Origin: BOG-1155 sp963717985
GTDB lineage: Bacteria; Desulfobacterota; Syntrophorhabdia; Syntrophorhabdales; WCHB1-27
Length of the DNA stretch: 64,000 bases
Assembly (NCBI GenBank): GCA_963717985.1
Contig: CAVQYC010000001.1
Coordinates: forward strand, 186,001 to 250,000
Reading direction: 5' to 3'
Shown: positions 8,271 through 17,249 of the stretch, piece by piece
Layout of the letters: every line of letters begins with the position of its first letter
How positions within the stretch are numbered: the first letter of the stretch is position 1
Program-made: the position numbers and the translations under genes
Notes under the pieces: model-generated
The model's input: the letters and a program-made list of their open reading frames with translations, nothing else
Database searches by the model: none
What the model was told of the DNA's origin: nothing

Positions 8271-9119
8271 CTAGAAGGGAGTGGGGGCCGCTAGTAAGCC
8301 AGTTGGCTGAAACCGGGAAAGACCGTAATATTCAAGGCCAAAAATCAAAACGGTCATCACGAAAGTAAACGCGATTTTGAGAATCCCGTAAAGGACAATC
8401 ATTCGGTTCTGCCGAAAGACCCTCAACCTGTGTGCGCAGAAGAGGGTCAGACGATTGAAGAGAAGAAAACCGAACATCGTCGAACTTTTTACTTTTTCAT
8501 AATCCGCAGAACCTTCGGGTTCAGTGCATTTCTTCAAATTGCCCAGCAGAATCTCCACGCGCCGACTTTGAAATCTCTGTAAAAAGGTGATGAGGCTTTT
8601 AAAGCCAACGGTTTGCGACGAAAAGGCTCCGTAGAAGTTCCGCCAGTATTGCCTCAAGAGCACCAGGAACAAGAAAACCATGCCCGGAATGGCGGCATAC
8701 ATGTTCGAATTAGCGGCTATTAGCAAGATTGCTATTATGGAAAATGTGCCCATGGTAAACCATTTCTTCGCAGAGATTATGGCCATTGTAGAGGAAATAG
8801 CTATGCCGAATAGCATGTTGGTCGAGGTGTGAAAAGCGAACTTAGGGATCTTCCAGAAAATGACTATGAAAGGATAGAAAAGGATATAGAGGAGGTTCTT
8901 CGAAAACCGCTTGGTTCCCAGACCGAGCCAAAAAAGAGCCAATACAAGGAGGATCAGAACAAGACGATATTGAAGAAGCCATGCCTGTTTCGGGAGCAGT
9001 GAATAAGCCAGCAAAACGTCTATGTCCAGCACAAAGAGTTTCAGAAATACGTACAGCCAGACAAGAATTGCAGCGCTTTCTCGGAATTTCCGAGCCAGTC
9101 CGAGAATCATCGGACCCAT
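8271..9119 (-). CDS. Integral membrane protein, unrecognised
   Basis: A 282-aa, very hydrophobic protein with about six predicted membrane segments (for example LVWLYVFLKLFVLDIDVLLAY, YRLVLILLVLALFWLGLG and IAFTFVMTVLIFGLEYYGL). A soluble loop at about 165-220 carries basic and polar residues. Two overlapping Shine-Dalgarno cores (GGAGGA and AAGGAGG) precede it, so translation may begin at the first ATG or three codons later. I recognise no family. It could act with the small membrane protein downstream. Confidence 0.7.
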   Translation of the reverse strand: MGPMILGLARKFRESAAILVWLYVFLKLFVLDIDVLLAYSLLPKQAWLLQYRLVLILLVLALFWLGLGTKRFSKNLLYILFYPFIVIFWKIPKFAFHTSTNMLFGIAISSTMAIISAKKWFTMGTFSIIAILLIAANSNMYAAIPGMVFLFLVLLRQYWRNFYGAFSSQTVGFKSLITFLQRFQSRRVEILLGNLKKCTEPEGSADYEKVKSSTMFGFLLFNRLTLFCAHRLRVFRQNRMIVLYGILKIAFTFVMTVLIFGLEYYGLSRFQPTGLLAAPTPF

Positions 9120-9525
9120 ACCTCCTTCCTCCTGCGAGGGCTATTCGGCCGTCAACCTATCTTTTACCATCCTATTTCGAAAAAACCAAGCATGCCGGTT
9201 GCTGCAACCAGAGGTCGTTTACGCGAGCGCTGGGGACATGTCTTTATTCGTCGCGTCGAGCCACGCTCTTTCTTTCGGCTGGCATTCCTCGTTCTTTCGC
9301 ACGTGAGCCGACGCTCACTTTGCAGGTGGAGTAGGTAAGGTCCTTTCGCGGCTGGAGGGATTTTCGATGGATGGGGCGGAAGCCGGGGTGTCGTCCGGGC
9401 CGGAGCGTAAAGGTTGGGGGGACACTCCTCTCGCCCTTTTGCTTTCGGAGGGGTGTCCCCCTTCGATTATTCGACCCGGACACGCCCCGGCAACCGCGCC
9501 AGGCGCGAAAAGACCCCGGCCGACA
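9120..9525. other. Non-coding stretch with a nested inverted repeat
   Basis: No gene recognised in about 400 bp. The stretch 9382-9491 folds as two nested inverted repeats (see the separate entry). Both flanking genes run on the minus strand, so this lies downstream of lgt. Confidence 0.5.
9382..9491. repeat. Nested inverted repeat, possible structured RNA or repeat unit
   Basis: The inner stem pairs GGGGGACACTCCTC (9417-9430) with GAGGGGTGTCCCCC (9448-9461) with one G-U-type change. The outer arms CCGGGG...TCCGGG (about 9383-9399) and CCCGGA...CCCCGG (about 9475-9490) also pair. There is no T-run, so a simple terminator is less likely than a palindromic repeat or a structured 3' end of the lgt mRNA. 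Confidence 0.45.
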
Positions 9526-10320
9526 TCACAGGGGCCGGTTTCTTTCTAAACGGGGCAAAAAGTAAAACTTGAGCATGAGTCCGATGACGAGCATAGCGAG
9601 GCTCAACAACTGCCCCATGGTAACGACACCGAGGATGTAGCCTACCTGAGAATCGGGCTCCCTGAAGAATTCGCAGAAGCTGCGGAAGAGGGCGTAGCAT
9701 ATGAGAAAGACGGCAAAAACATCCCCGTCTCGTTTTTTTCTGTTCCGGTAAACCCACAAAATGACGAAAAGGAGAAGCCCTTCCAGCAGACCCTCGTAAA
9801 GCTGGGAAGGGTGCCTTCCCACGTTCCCCCCCTCGGGGAAAACCATGGCCCAGGGCACGTTTGCCGGTCTTCCGTAAAGCTCCCCGTTGATGAAATTTCC
9901 CATCCTGCCGAAAAATATCCCGATCGGAGCGGTAGGGATCATGAGGTCCGCCATTTTCAGAAAGGAAAGGCCCCGCCGCTTCATGGCCCAGTATCCCATC
10001 ACGAAGGTGCCGAGAGCCCCGCCGTGGAAGGACATGCCGCCGTGCCACAGCACGAATATCTCAAGGGGATGGGCCAGGTATAAGGGGAGGTTGTAAAAGA
10101 GCACATAGCCCAGACGGGCGCCGGCGAGCAGCCCCAGGACCACATAGAAGTAGATATCGTCGATCTGCGCCTTGGTTATGCCCTTTGCAGAGTTCTTGAT
10201 CTGCTGGAGCACGAGAAAATAGGACGAGCCGAAGCCCAGGACATACATCATACCGTACCAACGGACGGCAAAAGGACCTATTCTGAATATTTCCGGGGCT
10301 ATCTGCGGATAGGGTATCAC
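9526..10320 (-). CDS. lgt: Prolipoprotein diacylglyceryl transferase
   Basis: A 264-aa, multi-pass inner-membrane enzyme that transfers diacylglycerol from phosphatidylglycerol to the lipobox cysteine of prolipoproteins. It carries the Lgt signature GRMGNFINGELYGRP near residue 140 and the conserved WHGGMSFHGG motif near residue 93. The length is typical. It starts with GTG at 10320, overlapping the HAD gene's TGA by 4 bp, so it is translationally coupled to it. The several lipoproteins in this window are substrates in principle. Confidence 0.96.
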   Translation of the reverse strand: MIPYPQIAPEIFRIGPFAVRWYGMMYVLGFGSSYFLVLQQIKNSAKGITKAQIDDIYFYVVLGLLAGARLGYVLFYNLPLYLAHPLEIFVLWHGGMSFHGGALGTFVMGYWAMKRRGLSFLKMADLMIPTAPIGIFFGRMGNFINGELYGRPANVPWAMVFPEGGNVGRHPSQLYEGLLEGLLLFVILWVYRNRKKRDGDVFAVFLICYALFRSFCEFFREPDSQVGYILGVVTMGQLLSLAMLVIGLMLKFYFLPRLERNRPL

Positions 10321-10934
10321 AGATGATTGGCCTCAAGCGCTTTCCGCAGGTCGGCTGTCTCTCTGAAGACAAGCCCCTGCATGCCCATGCTCCGGGCATA
10401 CTCCACGTACTCCTCCGTGTCGTCGATATAGAAGACTTCGTCCTTTTTCACGTCCACCTTCTCAAATATGGCGTCGTATATGCGCCTTTTCGGCTTTTTC
10501 GCGCCCACCTCAAAAGAGAGTATCCACTCGTCCATGAGGTGCACAATGGGATAACGTGCTATAACGTGCGTGAAATGAAGCTCATTTGTATTGCTGAGAA
10601 GGAACAGGGGAAAACCCTTCGCCTTGAGGTAGACGATTATTTCGTTTACCTCAAGGTTTTCCTCGAAGATATTGTTCCATATATCCTTAAACTCTTCAAA
10701 ATCCAGCACCAGCTTGTAGCGGTCTCTCACATCCAGAAAAAACTCTAAGGACGAAGAGAGTCCCTCTTCATACGCGTTGATGGAGCCGCTGCGAAAATCA
10801 AAGAGATACCGGAAAATCTCGGCAGAGGAGAAGAGGCCCTTTGCTTCGGACCGGGCATAGAGCTTTTCAGCGATCTGCCGGTTGTCGAAAGGAAGAATCA
10901 CGTTTCCGAGATCAAACACAAAAAGCTTTATCAT
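10317..10934 (-). CDS. HAD-superfamily hydrolase
   Basis: A 205-aa protein with HAD motif I in FVFDLGNVILPFD, motif II in LFLLSNTNELH, the motif III Lys in GAKKPKRRIYDAI and motif IV in VFYIDDTEEYVE. The alpha-helical cap sits between motifs I and II, as in the haloacid-dehalogenase/YihX (glucose-1-phosphatase-like) group. The substrate is unknown. The start is placed at ATG 10934, 23 bp inside the end of the upstream gene, because motif I must sit at the N-terminus; an upstream in-frame start would add 32 unrelated residues. Confidence 0.88.
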   Translation of the reverse strand: MIKLFVFDLGNVILPFDNRQIAEKLYARSEAKGLFSSAEIFRYLFDFRSGSINAYEEGLSSSLEFFLDVRDRYKLVLDFEEFKDIWNNIFEENLEVNEIIVYLKAKGFPLFLLSNTNELHFTHVIARYPIVHLMDEWILSFEVGAKKPKRRIYDAIFEKVDVKKDEVFYIDDTEEYVEYARSMGMQGLVFRETADLRKALEANHL

Positions 10935-11589
10935 AAATGAATACCTTTTTCGGGCAAAGCGCGGTGTAAAAACCGAAGGGGTCGCAGAGATGCTGCCACC
11001 CGCAGATGTGAACCGCCCGTAATGGGGCATGATGCTTCATCAAATGCCCGATCCTCTCACTCATATGCCGGTCCCTCAGGCGCATTTCTTCGGTGTAGGG
11101 GAAAGTTTTTATGCCCGTCTCCAGAAAGAGTCGCGCCATCGCCTTTTGGCTACCCCCCTTGCACTGATCGGACTTAAGAAACATCCGCAGGTTTTCCTTT
11201 GCGATCAGCTCGTCCATCCGGCTGAGATTTACCGAGGAGAAACGGTCCATATCGACGAGAGAAAGGTGCGCCCCGCGCCTGTCGCAGTATTCGGACGCGG
11301 CAGTGAACTCCAACGGCAAGTCGATGTAGGAAAAGAGGGCGTCGAGGGCGGCCTCATCGATGCGACAGCCTTCCGCCCTTAACTCATCTATTGCTTCGCC
11401 CGCCTTCTGTCTGAGCGCACCCGCCCGGGCCTGCCTGAAATTGAGCCCGTAATGGGAGAATTCAAGGGTAACCATATCGGGTCCGGTAGATTCCAGCCAG
11501 CCTTCCAGGAGGGCCTTGCCGTCCCTATCCCCATGGATGACGCCGAGCACGAAAAAACCGTCCCCTTGCCTGTTGTATGGCTCCAACAT
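10912..11589 (-). CDS. TraB/PrgY-like protein (putative)
   Basis: A 225-aa protein. The segments FFVLGVIHGDRDG (about 11-23) and DMVTLEFSHYG (about 37-47) resemble the GxxH and Glu-containing motifs of the TraB/GumN fold. A C-terminal LRAVHICGWQHLCDPFGF also fits the late His-containing motif of that group. The frame is open far upstream, but those residues are low-complexity and antisense to the divergent gene, so ATG 11589 is preferred although no ribosome site is clear. It overlaps the HAD gene by 23 bp. The family assignment is tentative. Confidence 0.6.
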   Translation of the reverse strand: MLEPYNRQGDGFFVLGVIHGDRDGKALLEGWLESTGPDMVTLEFSHYGLNFRQARAGALRQKAGEAIDELRAEGCRIDEAALDALFSYIDLPLEFTAASEYCDRRGAHLSLVDMDRFSSVNLSRMDELIAKENLRMFLKSDQCKGGSQKAMARLFLETGIKTFPYTEEMRLRDRHMSERIGHLMKHHAPLRAVHICGWQHLCDPFGFYTALCPKKVFIYDKAFCV

Positions 11590-11731
11590 GCGACCGCTAG
11601 AGTACCATGACAATGGGGACCTGTCAAACGCGCGGAATAATATATTCTTTACTTTCCCTACCTGTTTGTTGTTAAAATGAGAAGGAGGCGGTACGGAAAG
11701 GCGCGGGGCCGCGAAATCGAGGCAGGAAAGA

Positions 11732-12241
11732 ATGAACAGGCAAGAGAAGAGGGAAAAACCGGTCGAGCCGGCGCTGCCGGAAGAAGAATCATCCCCCTTT
11801 GACAATCTCCCTGTTGAGGGCTGGTTTTGGGAACTGATCAGGAGAGACGGGCGCTTTAGGAAGCGGTTCGAGCAGATCGACCGAGCCGCGCAAGAATATG
11901 CCGCAACACGACTCGGCCCTGATGAGTACGCCCGCGCCCTCAAGAACTATCTAGCCCATCTGCGACGTTATGGACTTCGCACGTCCGGCCCGGCCGATAG
12001 GGAAGTCCTGAATCGCCAGTTGAAAACAGAATGCTATCTCTTGCTGCCTGTACCCGGAAAGGACGATCTCCTTGCGGTGCCAAAGCCGCAGGTAGCGTAT
12101 CTTGATTTCGGAGAGGGGCTGAAACCGGGTCCGAGGAAGGCGGAGCCGGCAAAGACCGGCCTCAATCGCTTACAGATTAGAAAGTTGCTCAAGAAGTATG
12201 GCCTGCTCGAGAAAGAAGGAGCACCGGAAGGCTCCGAGTAA
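11732..12241 (+). CDS. Hypothetical 169-aa protein
   Basis: A soluble, charged protein with an acidic, Pro-rich start and a helix-rich body (WFWELIRRDGRFRKRFEQIDRAAQEYA). The C-terminal LNRLQIRKLLKKYGLLEK could be a short helix-turn-helix. The W-x-x-L-I-R-R-D opening is reminiscent of small proteins found with mobile elements, but I do not recognise the family. AGGAAAG precedes the ATG. It is divergent from the TraB-like gene. Confidence 0.65.
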   Translation: MNRQEKREKPVEPALPEEESSPFDNLPVEGWFWELIRRDGRFRKRFEQIDRAAQEYAATRLGPDEYARALKNYLAHLRRYGLRTSGPADREVLNRQLKTECYLLLPVPGKDDLLAVPKPQVAYLDFGEGLKPGPRKAEPAKTGLNRLQIRKLLKKYGLLEKEGAPEGSE

Positions 12242-12356
12242 CAGATCGCCGGGGATCTGTCATGGTCAATAATGATATGATCATTTTTGAAGTCCGGACA
12301 GATTTGAGTAAGGATAAGTGACGGGTTCGATAGCCTTCACCTGCTAAGAGGATATC

Positions 12357-13295
12357 ATGAGCATCAGACCAGGCATCAAATCGGCTCTCTGGATGTTCCC
12401 CGGGGCGGTATTCATGCTCTTGCTCGTCCTGCTAGTGGGTCATTTTCAGAAAGAGCAGAACCCCGCCCTGCAACTCGCCTTTAAGGCCCGGCGGGTCGAC
12501 CTCGTGAGCAGGATGCAACTCGGTCTGTCATCTGCCGCAGAAGCAGAAAAGAGCGCCGTGATGGCTATCACAGATCAAGAGTCGAAGGTCTTCGCCGACC
12601 AGGCGCGCGCGGCCACCGCGGAAGTGGAGCAAAAACGGCGGGAGTTGAAGGATCTGCTGAAGACGGACGGCACTCAGGCTGAAAGAGGGCTGCTCGACCA
12701 ATTTTCCCAGGCCTTTACGGAGTTTCAGCGTGTTGACAAGGACCTCCTCGACCTGGCGGTCAAGAATACCAACCTGAAGGCGTATGACCTGGCCTTCGGC
12801 CCGGCCGCGGATGCCCTCGACGAGATGAACCGTGCCCTTTCCCGGATAATAGCAGCCCACATCGATTCACCTGACGCAAAGAAGGTGATGCTCCTCGCCT
12901 TCGGCGCACAGATCGACGTCCTCCATATCCAGACCCTGCTCCCGCCGCACATCGCAGAGGAAAGCGACCGAAAGATGGACAAGCTAGAAGCTTCGATGGC
13001 CAGGGAAGACGCGCAGGTCCGCAAAGGCTTCGATGGCCTTAAGGCGCTCCCGTCTTTGAGCGGCGACGTCGACCTCGCAAAAGCCGCGTCAAGCTACGCC
13101 CGTTTCAGCAAGATCAGAGTGGAGATCCTGAAGCTCTCCCGCGAGAACACCAATGTGCGGTCACTGGCCATCTCCCTGAACCAGAAGCGTAAGGTCACGC
13201 TCCTGTGTCAAGGCGTCCTCGGTGCGCTGAAGCAGGCCATAATGGAGGAACCCGTGACGGGCATCCCCCACGGCCCGGTAGCCAGACCCCGGTAG
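12357..13295 (+). CDS. Membrane-anchored 4-helix-bundle sensor-like protein without output domain
   Basis: A 312-aa protein with one N-terminal membrane segment (WMFPGAVFMLLLVLLVGHF). A long alpha-helical region with heptad character follows (about 45-200), resembling the ligand-binding four-helix bundle of chemoreceptors (RRELKDLLKTDGTQAERGLLDQF). There is no second membrane segment, HAMP or signalling domain, so it is either a stand-alone periplasmic sensor or a remnant of a receptor. AAGAGGAT supports the start. It is not in an operon with a chemotaxis gene. Confidence 0.6.
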   Translation: MSIRPGIKSALWMFPGAVFMLLLVLLVGHFQKEQNPALQLAFKARRVDLVSRMQLGLSSAAEAEKSAVMAITDQESKVFADQARAATAEVEQKRRELKDLLKTDGTQAERGLLDQFSQAFTEFQRVDKDLLDLAVKNTNLKAYDLAFGPAADALDEMNRALSRIIAAHIDSPDAKKVMLLAFGAQIDVLHIQTLLPPHIAEESDRKMDKLEASMAREDAQVRKGFDGLKALPSLSGDVDLAKAASSYARFSKIRVEILKLSRENTNVRSLAISLNQKRKVTLLCQGVLGALKQAIMEEPVTGIPHGPVARPR

Positions 13296-13326
13296 CCGGA
13301 AAAAACGTTGGCCTTGGCTGTTGGCG

Positions 13327-15303
13327 CTATATTTTTACCCTGATGGGCATGATAACGACCGGTATACCCTCCCACTGCAGGCGGCGCTGAATGGCGAAGG
13401 CCGTCTGGTTGTGGAGGATCCTGTCCGCGAGGGTCTCCCGGTGGAAAATGAGCTGGCCCGTAAAGACGGTCGAGCGGGGATACTCATTCATGATCGACCT
13501 GCACAGGTCGATCACCACCGTGGGGACGTCGGTTGCCGTCTCCATCCGGTAGTCTGCGGGGAACCCATGGCGGCGCGTCACCTTCACGTACTTTTCCATG
13601 GCATGCTTTGTCGCGTCCCTCAGGGCCTGCACTTCCGCCGCCCCCTTGAAAGACCCGGAGTCGATCTCCGCCACGGAGACGAATATGAAGTTCTTGTAGA
13701 GGCCGGGGAAATAGCGGACGATGGAAAGAAGGGTATGGAGCCCGAAGCTGTTGAAACCGGCGGCGAGGAGGATGGCCGTGGGCTCGCGCGGGTCGAGGGG
13801 GGCCGTGTTCGCCGTCTCGTTCGCCGGTATGCCCATGAGGATCTCGTCGAGCTCGCGGATGCTCCGCTTGACGGTCTCGTAGTGACGTTTCACTTTGTAG
13901 CAGAGCCCTATGGCAGCCGAAGTGATGAGCAGGGTGACCCAGCCGCCTTCGCCGAACTTCTCGTATACAGTGACGGTGAGTATGGTGATGCACATGAGGA
14001 AACCAACGAGCTGCACCGTCAGGTCGCGCTTCCATCTCCTCTCGGTCTTTCTGTTCCTTACCGCGAAGCGGGCCATGCCGAAGGTGGAGAGGGAGAAGGT
14101 GAGAAAAACGTTGATGGAGTACATGACGACGAGGGCCGAGATAGAGCCGTGGGTATAGAAAAGGAGGAGCAAAGCCGCGCCGCCCATGAGGGCGATCCCG
14201 TTCTTCATGGTGAGTCTTTCGGAGAGCGACGAGAAGCGCCTCGGCAGCCAGGAATCGATTGCCATGTTCGCCATGACCCGCGGCCCGTCTATGAAGCCCG
14301 CCTGGGCGGCCACGAGAAGCAGGGCCCCTTCGGAAAGGATGGTCACGAGGGCGAGCAGGCTACCTAGGGGCCACGTGCCGAACACGGCGCTCGCGAGAAT
14401 TGCGTTGAGTGTCTTACCCTCCTGGGGGTTCACTTTCCAGATGAGATAGCAGAGGCAGAGGCCGCCCGCGGTAATGGCGAGCGATGAAGCCATATAGGCC
14501 ATGGTGCGCTTGCCCGTCTGCACCCGTGGCTCGCGCATGATTTGCAGGCCGTTGGAGACCGCTTCTATGCCCGTGTACGTTCCCGCCCCCATGGAGTAGG
14601 CCCTCAAGAAAACGGCGAGCATGCCGACAAGCCCGATTGCGCCCAGGTCCTGACCGACACCGCCTCTGACGCTCGTCATCATGGGTCCTATCTGGGACGT
14701 ATGGCTCAGTATCCCGTACCCGAGCAATGCCATGTGGGTGAACACAAAGACCGCGAATATGGGCGCCATGAAAAGGACCGACTCCTTCACCCCCCTCAGG
14801 TTCAAAAGCACGAGGAAGACGATCAGGAAGACGACGAAGCCTATCTTGTAGTGGTGGAAGCTCATGGGGAGAAAACTGAAAAGGGCATCGGCGCAGGAGA
14901 CGAGGGAGACCGTGATGGTGAGCATATAGTCGACGAGGAGGGCGCAGCCCGATACGACGCCCGCCTTATCACCTATGGTATGGGTCGCCACGATGTACCC
15001 GCCGCCTCCGTGGGGGAAATGCTCGACGATCCGGGAATAGGCGAAGGAAATGACGAAAACGGTGACGGCCGTGGCGAGGGCGAGAAAGACGGCAAGATAG
15101 GTGTGACTCCCCAGGGTCCGGTACGCCTCTTCCGGGCCATAGGAGGAGGAGGAGAGGCCGTCGGCGCCCAGGCCGATCCAGGCGAGAAGGGGGATGAGGC
15201 TCAGCTTGTGGAAGAGCGAGGAGTCGCGTATGTCTTTCGGCGCGCCGATGACGGCTCGGCGGGCCTTCTTTAGCAGCGTTTCATCTTGTTCGGGAGAGGC
15301 CAT
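13327..15303 (-). CDS. APC-superfamily transporter, KimA-like
   Basis: A 658-aa protein with about 12 membrane segments (40-490) and a C-terminal cytoplasmic domain (about 520-658) with an alpha/beta USP-like look (ILLAAGFNSFGLHTLLSIVRYFPGLY). The N-terminal GLGADGLSSSSYGPEEAYR is the typical first-helix motif of the YdaO/KimA branch, high-affinity proton-coupled K+ importers; amino-acid transport remains possible. AGGA precedes the ATG. A small lipoprotein-like gene and a terminator hairpin lie upstream in the same direction, which suggests premature termination control. Confidence 0.8.
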   Translation of the reverse strand: MASPEQDETLLKKARRAVIGAPKDIRDSSLFHKLSLIPLLAWIGLGADGLSSSSYGPEEAYRTLGSHTYLAVFLALATAVTVFVISFAYSRIVEHFPHGGGGYIVATHTIGDKAGVVSGCALLVDYMLTITVSLVSCADALFSFLPMSFHHYKIGFVVFLIVFLVLLNLRGVKESVLFMAPIFAVFVFTHMALLGYGILSHTSQIGPMMTSVRGGVGQDLGAIGLVGMLAVFLRAYSMGAGTYTGIEAVSNGLQIMREPRVQTGKRTMAYMASSLAITAGGLCLCYLIWKVNPQEGKTLNAILASAVFGTWPLGSLLALVTILSEGALLLVAAQAGFIDGPRVMANMAIDSWLPRRFSSLSERLTMKNGIALMGGAALLLLFYTHGSISALVVMYSINVFLTFSLSTFGMARFAVRNRKTERRWKRDLTVQLVGFLMCITILTVTVYEKFGEGGWVTLLITSAAIGLCYKVKRHYETVKRSIRELDEILMGIPANETANTAPLDPREPTAILLAAGFNSFGLHTLLSIVRYFPGLYKNFIFVSVAEIDSGSFKGAAEVQALRDATKHAMEKYVKVTRRHGFPADYRMETATDVPTVVIDLCRSIMNEYPRSTVFTGQLIFHRETLADRILHNQTAFAIQRRLQWEGIPVVIMPIRVKI

Positions 15304-15320
15304 TACTTAGTCCTATCATT

Positions 15321-15503
15321 CTACGAAAACGTCCGGCTTGCGATCCCCGTCACTTCGGGCAGGGCTATTTCATTAGTGACGAGCAGCCCTTGCTGCTCCG
15401 TCACGTGCTCGTCTTCCTTCTCCTGTCCGCACGCAAAGCCGCCACAAAGGGACAAAAAAGAAAGACACACGACTCCACCTACGACTACTCCGGAATCCTT
15501 CAA
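15321..15503 (-). CDS. Small lipoprotein-like protein (TTG start)
   Basis: A 60-aa frame starting at TTG with GGAGG 7 bp upstream. It has a hydrophobic signal segment (VVVGGVVCLSFLSLCGGFAC) ending in a lipobox-like GFAC, then a short charged tail. It ends 17 bp before the KimA-like gene, so it could be a leader-type or accessory peptide for it. An in-frame TTG seven codons earlier lacks a ribosome site. It is tentative because the lipobox lacks the usual Leu at -3. Confidence 0.4.
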   Translation of the reverse strand: MKDSGVVVGGVVCLSFLSLCGGFACGQEKEDEHVTEQQGLLVTNEIALPEVTGIASRTFS

Positions 15504-15533
15504 CTCGGTACCTCCACCCTTCAATATCTGCGC

Positions 15534-15582
15534 TCAAAATAAAAAGGGCGTCTTCCCCCTCCTCCATGGAAGAAAAGACGCC
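15534..15582 (-). terminator. Intrinsic terminator/attenuator in the transporter leader
   Basis: On the minus strand GGCGTCTT pairs with AAGACGCC (15575-15582 and 15547-15554) and is followed directly by CTTTTTATTTT. It points toward the small lipoprotein and KimA-like genes, so it could terminate read-through from upstream or act as a conditional attenuator. A second perfect hairpin (CGTTCT/AGAACG, 15600-15615) lies just 5' of it on the same strand. Confidence 0.65.
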
Positions 15583-15901
15583 TCTGTCTTAATAAATGGC
15601 GTTCTTCCGAGAACGTCATCGTTGCTTCTCGACACATCACTGTGCAGCCCAGTAATATACGAGTAAGATAGCATGGTTCATGGTAACCTGTCTGCTATGT
15701 TTTGTCTGTGCCGTTCCGTTTCTCGCACTCTTCTCTGATCTTGTCGCGCATCCTCGCTGCGTTCACGTGCGAGATGCCCAGGTGCTATACCTGCACCCAG
15801 GGACTGCTTCATGGTTGTCCTCCCTTTTAACCTTTATTGTCCGTATGCAGAAAATTACCTATCCTGAGTTTTGCCCATAGCCGAGCGGAAACCTCCCGGG
15901 A
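15583..15901. other. Non-coding leader region upstream of the transporter
   Basis: No supported gene. On the minus strand it holds a 29-codon frame with a helix-like sequence (HLGISHVNAARMRDKIREEC) ending at about 15701, which could be the tail of a lost gene, then the tandem hairpins described above. I could not match the leader to a known riboswitch consensus. Confidence 0.4.
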
Positions 15902-16588
15902 TCACCTTCGCGTAGGCCCTCGATTAGGATCTAATGGTTTGACAATCCCACGGTTCGAGAGCAAAACGCCCATGCCCATCAGCACGAAGACCAGTGCGGT
16001 CACCGGCCAGATGGGATGGACCACTTTATCAAGACCTGTCGCAAAGATTGCCGATGACGATGCCGGTCCTGCCCCCCTTCATGCTGCCCGCTGAGGAGGC
16101 GATGTTGATGACCGGCTGTGCCAGTACACCCATGGTGAAGTTTATGTAGGCCAGGCTAAGGGCCTGAAAAACACCCATGTCTCCGAAAGGCGCGAAGTAA
16201 TGGCCCTCGGCCATTCGGCCGAGGCCGGGGCAATTTGCAATCGCATAGAACCCGCCAAGAAAGATGCCGACTGCGGTGACGGTGAGGTGAATCACGTTGG
16301 TATATGCCGTCGCCGTAAGACCACCCACCATATTGTAAATCGTGAAGACGAGGGCGGTGAGGCACATGCCCAAAGAGAAGGTCACGTGGCCTTTCAATAT
16401 GAAGGAAAGGATCGCACCTCCGCCCACTATTTGCATCGTCACGATCCATACGGAGAGAATCAACTGGAGAAAACCGGCGAGCCTGGCGGTCCCCATGCTG
16501 TAGAGACCCCCCACCACATCGAGTATCGAATAGGTCTTCCCTGCGGTGACGATCCTGGGAAGCAGGAGCTTACCGACTTTCTCCTTAG
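15902..16588 (-). pseudogene. Sodium:solute symporter remnant, 5'-truncated and frameshifted
   Basis: The reading GKLLLPRIVTAGKTYSILD, followed by DVVGGLYSMGTARLAGF and several membrane helices (VWIVTMQIVGGGAILSF, LVFTIYNMVGGL), is typical of the middle to C-terminal part of SSS-family permeases. The first two-thirds of a normal roughly 500-aa protein is absent: the frame begins at the stop codon of the upstream yjbQ gene. Near 16045 the frame shifts by +1; the shifted frame restores TGLDKVVHPIWPVTALVFV and ends at 15902. The gene is almost certainly non-functional. Confidence 0.8.
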
Positions 16589-16590
16589 TA

Positions 16591-17007
16591 TCACTCCCCT
16601 ATGATCTTTACCAGCACCCGCTTCTTCCGTCTTCCGTCAAACTCCCCATAGAAAATCTGCTCCCAGGGTCCGAAGTCAAGCTTGCCGTCCGTGACGGCCA
16701 CCACAACCTCTCTGCCCATGATGGATCGCTTGAGGTGGGCATCGGCGTTGTCTTCGCCGTTATTGTGCCGGTAGTGGGAAACAGGCTCGTGGGGGGCCAG
16801 TCTTTCGAGCCATACGTCGAAATCGTGGTGGAGACCCGGTTCGTCGTCATTGATGAAGACAGACGCCGTTATGTGCATGGCGTTTATCAGTATGATTCCT
16901 TCGGCCACTCCGCTTTCCCGCAAGCACTCTTCCACTTGAGACGTGATGTTGACGAAGGCCCTGCGGGTAGGAATGTTGAACCATAGCTCTTTTCGATAAC
17001 TCTTCAT
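16591..17007 (-). CDS. YjbQ/UPF0047 family protein
   Basis: A 138-aa single-domain beta-rich protein of the YjbQ/UPF0047 family, some members of which show weak thiamine-phosphate synthase activity. The conserved segments ILINAMHITASVFINDDE, LDFGPWEQIFYGEFDG and the mid-region HYRHNNGEDNADAHLKRSIMG (His and Asn ligands) are all present, and the length is typical. ATG 17007 has AAAGGAGG ten bases upstream; a start 30 bp earlier would overlap that site. The physiological role is not established. Confidence 0.9.
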   Translation of the reverse strand: MKSYRKELWFNIPTRRAFVNITSQVEECLRESGVAEGIILINAMHITASVFINDDEPGLHHDFDVWLERLAPHEPVSHYRHNNGEDNADAHLKRSIMGREVVVAVTDGKLDFGPWEQIFYGEFDGRRKKRVLVKIIGE

Positions 17008-17249
17008 TCCGCTTATCCCTCCTTTCTTTTCCCACATTTGTGGGAAGATCGCAACAAGAAATTACAGGAGCACTTTGGAGACATTGATTCCCAACGTTCC
17101 TCACTCCATGTCCTCTTCTCTCCAACCGCGCCATGAGAAACCATTCACTTTCGTAAACCCCCCTTCTGAAAGGCTTGCAGGAGTTGGGGATCCGAAAGAG
17201 GGGTGCCGGGAGACATCCAACTGCCCTGTCAATCCAATTTGAGATAAGC

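Noticed and set aside
15640..15740. Small minus-strand coding frame (HLGISHVNAARMRDKIREEC...)
   Set aside because: Possibly a gene tail, but no start, no family and no codon signal beyond 29 codons.
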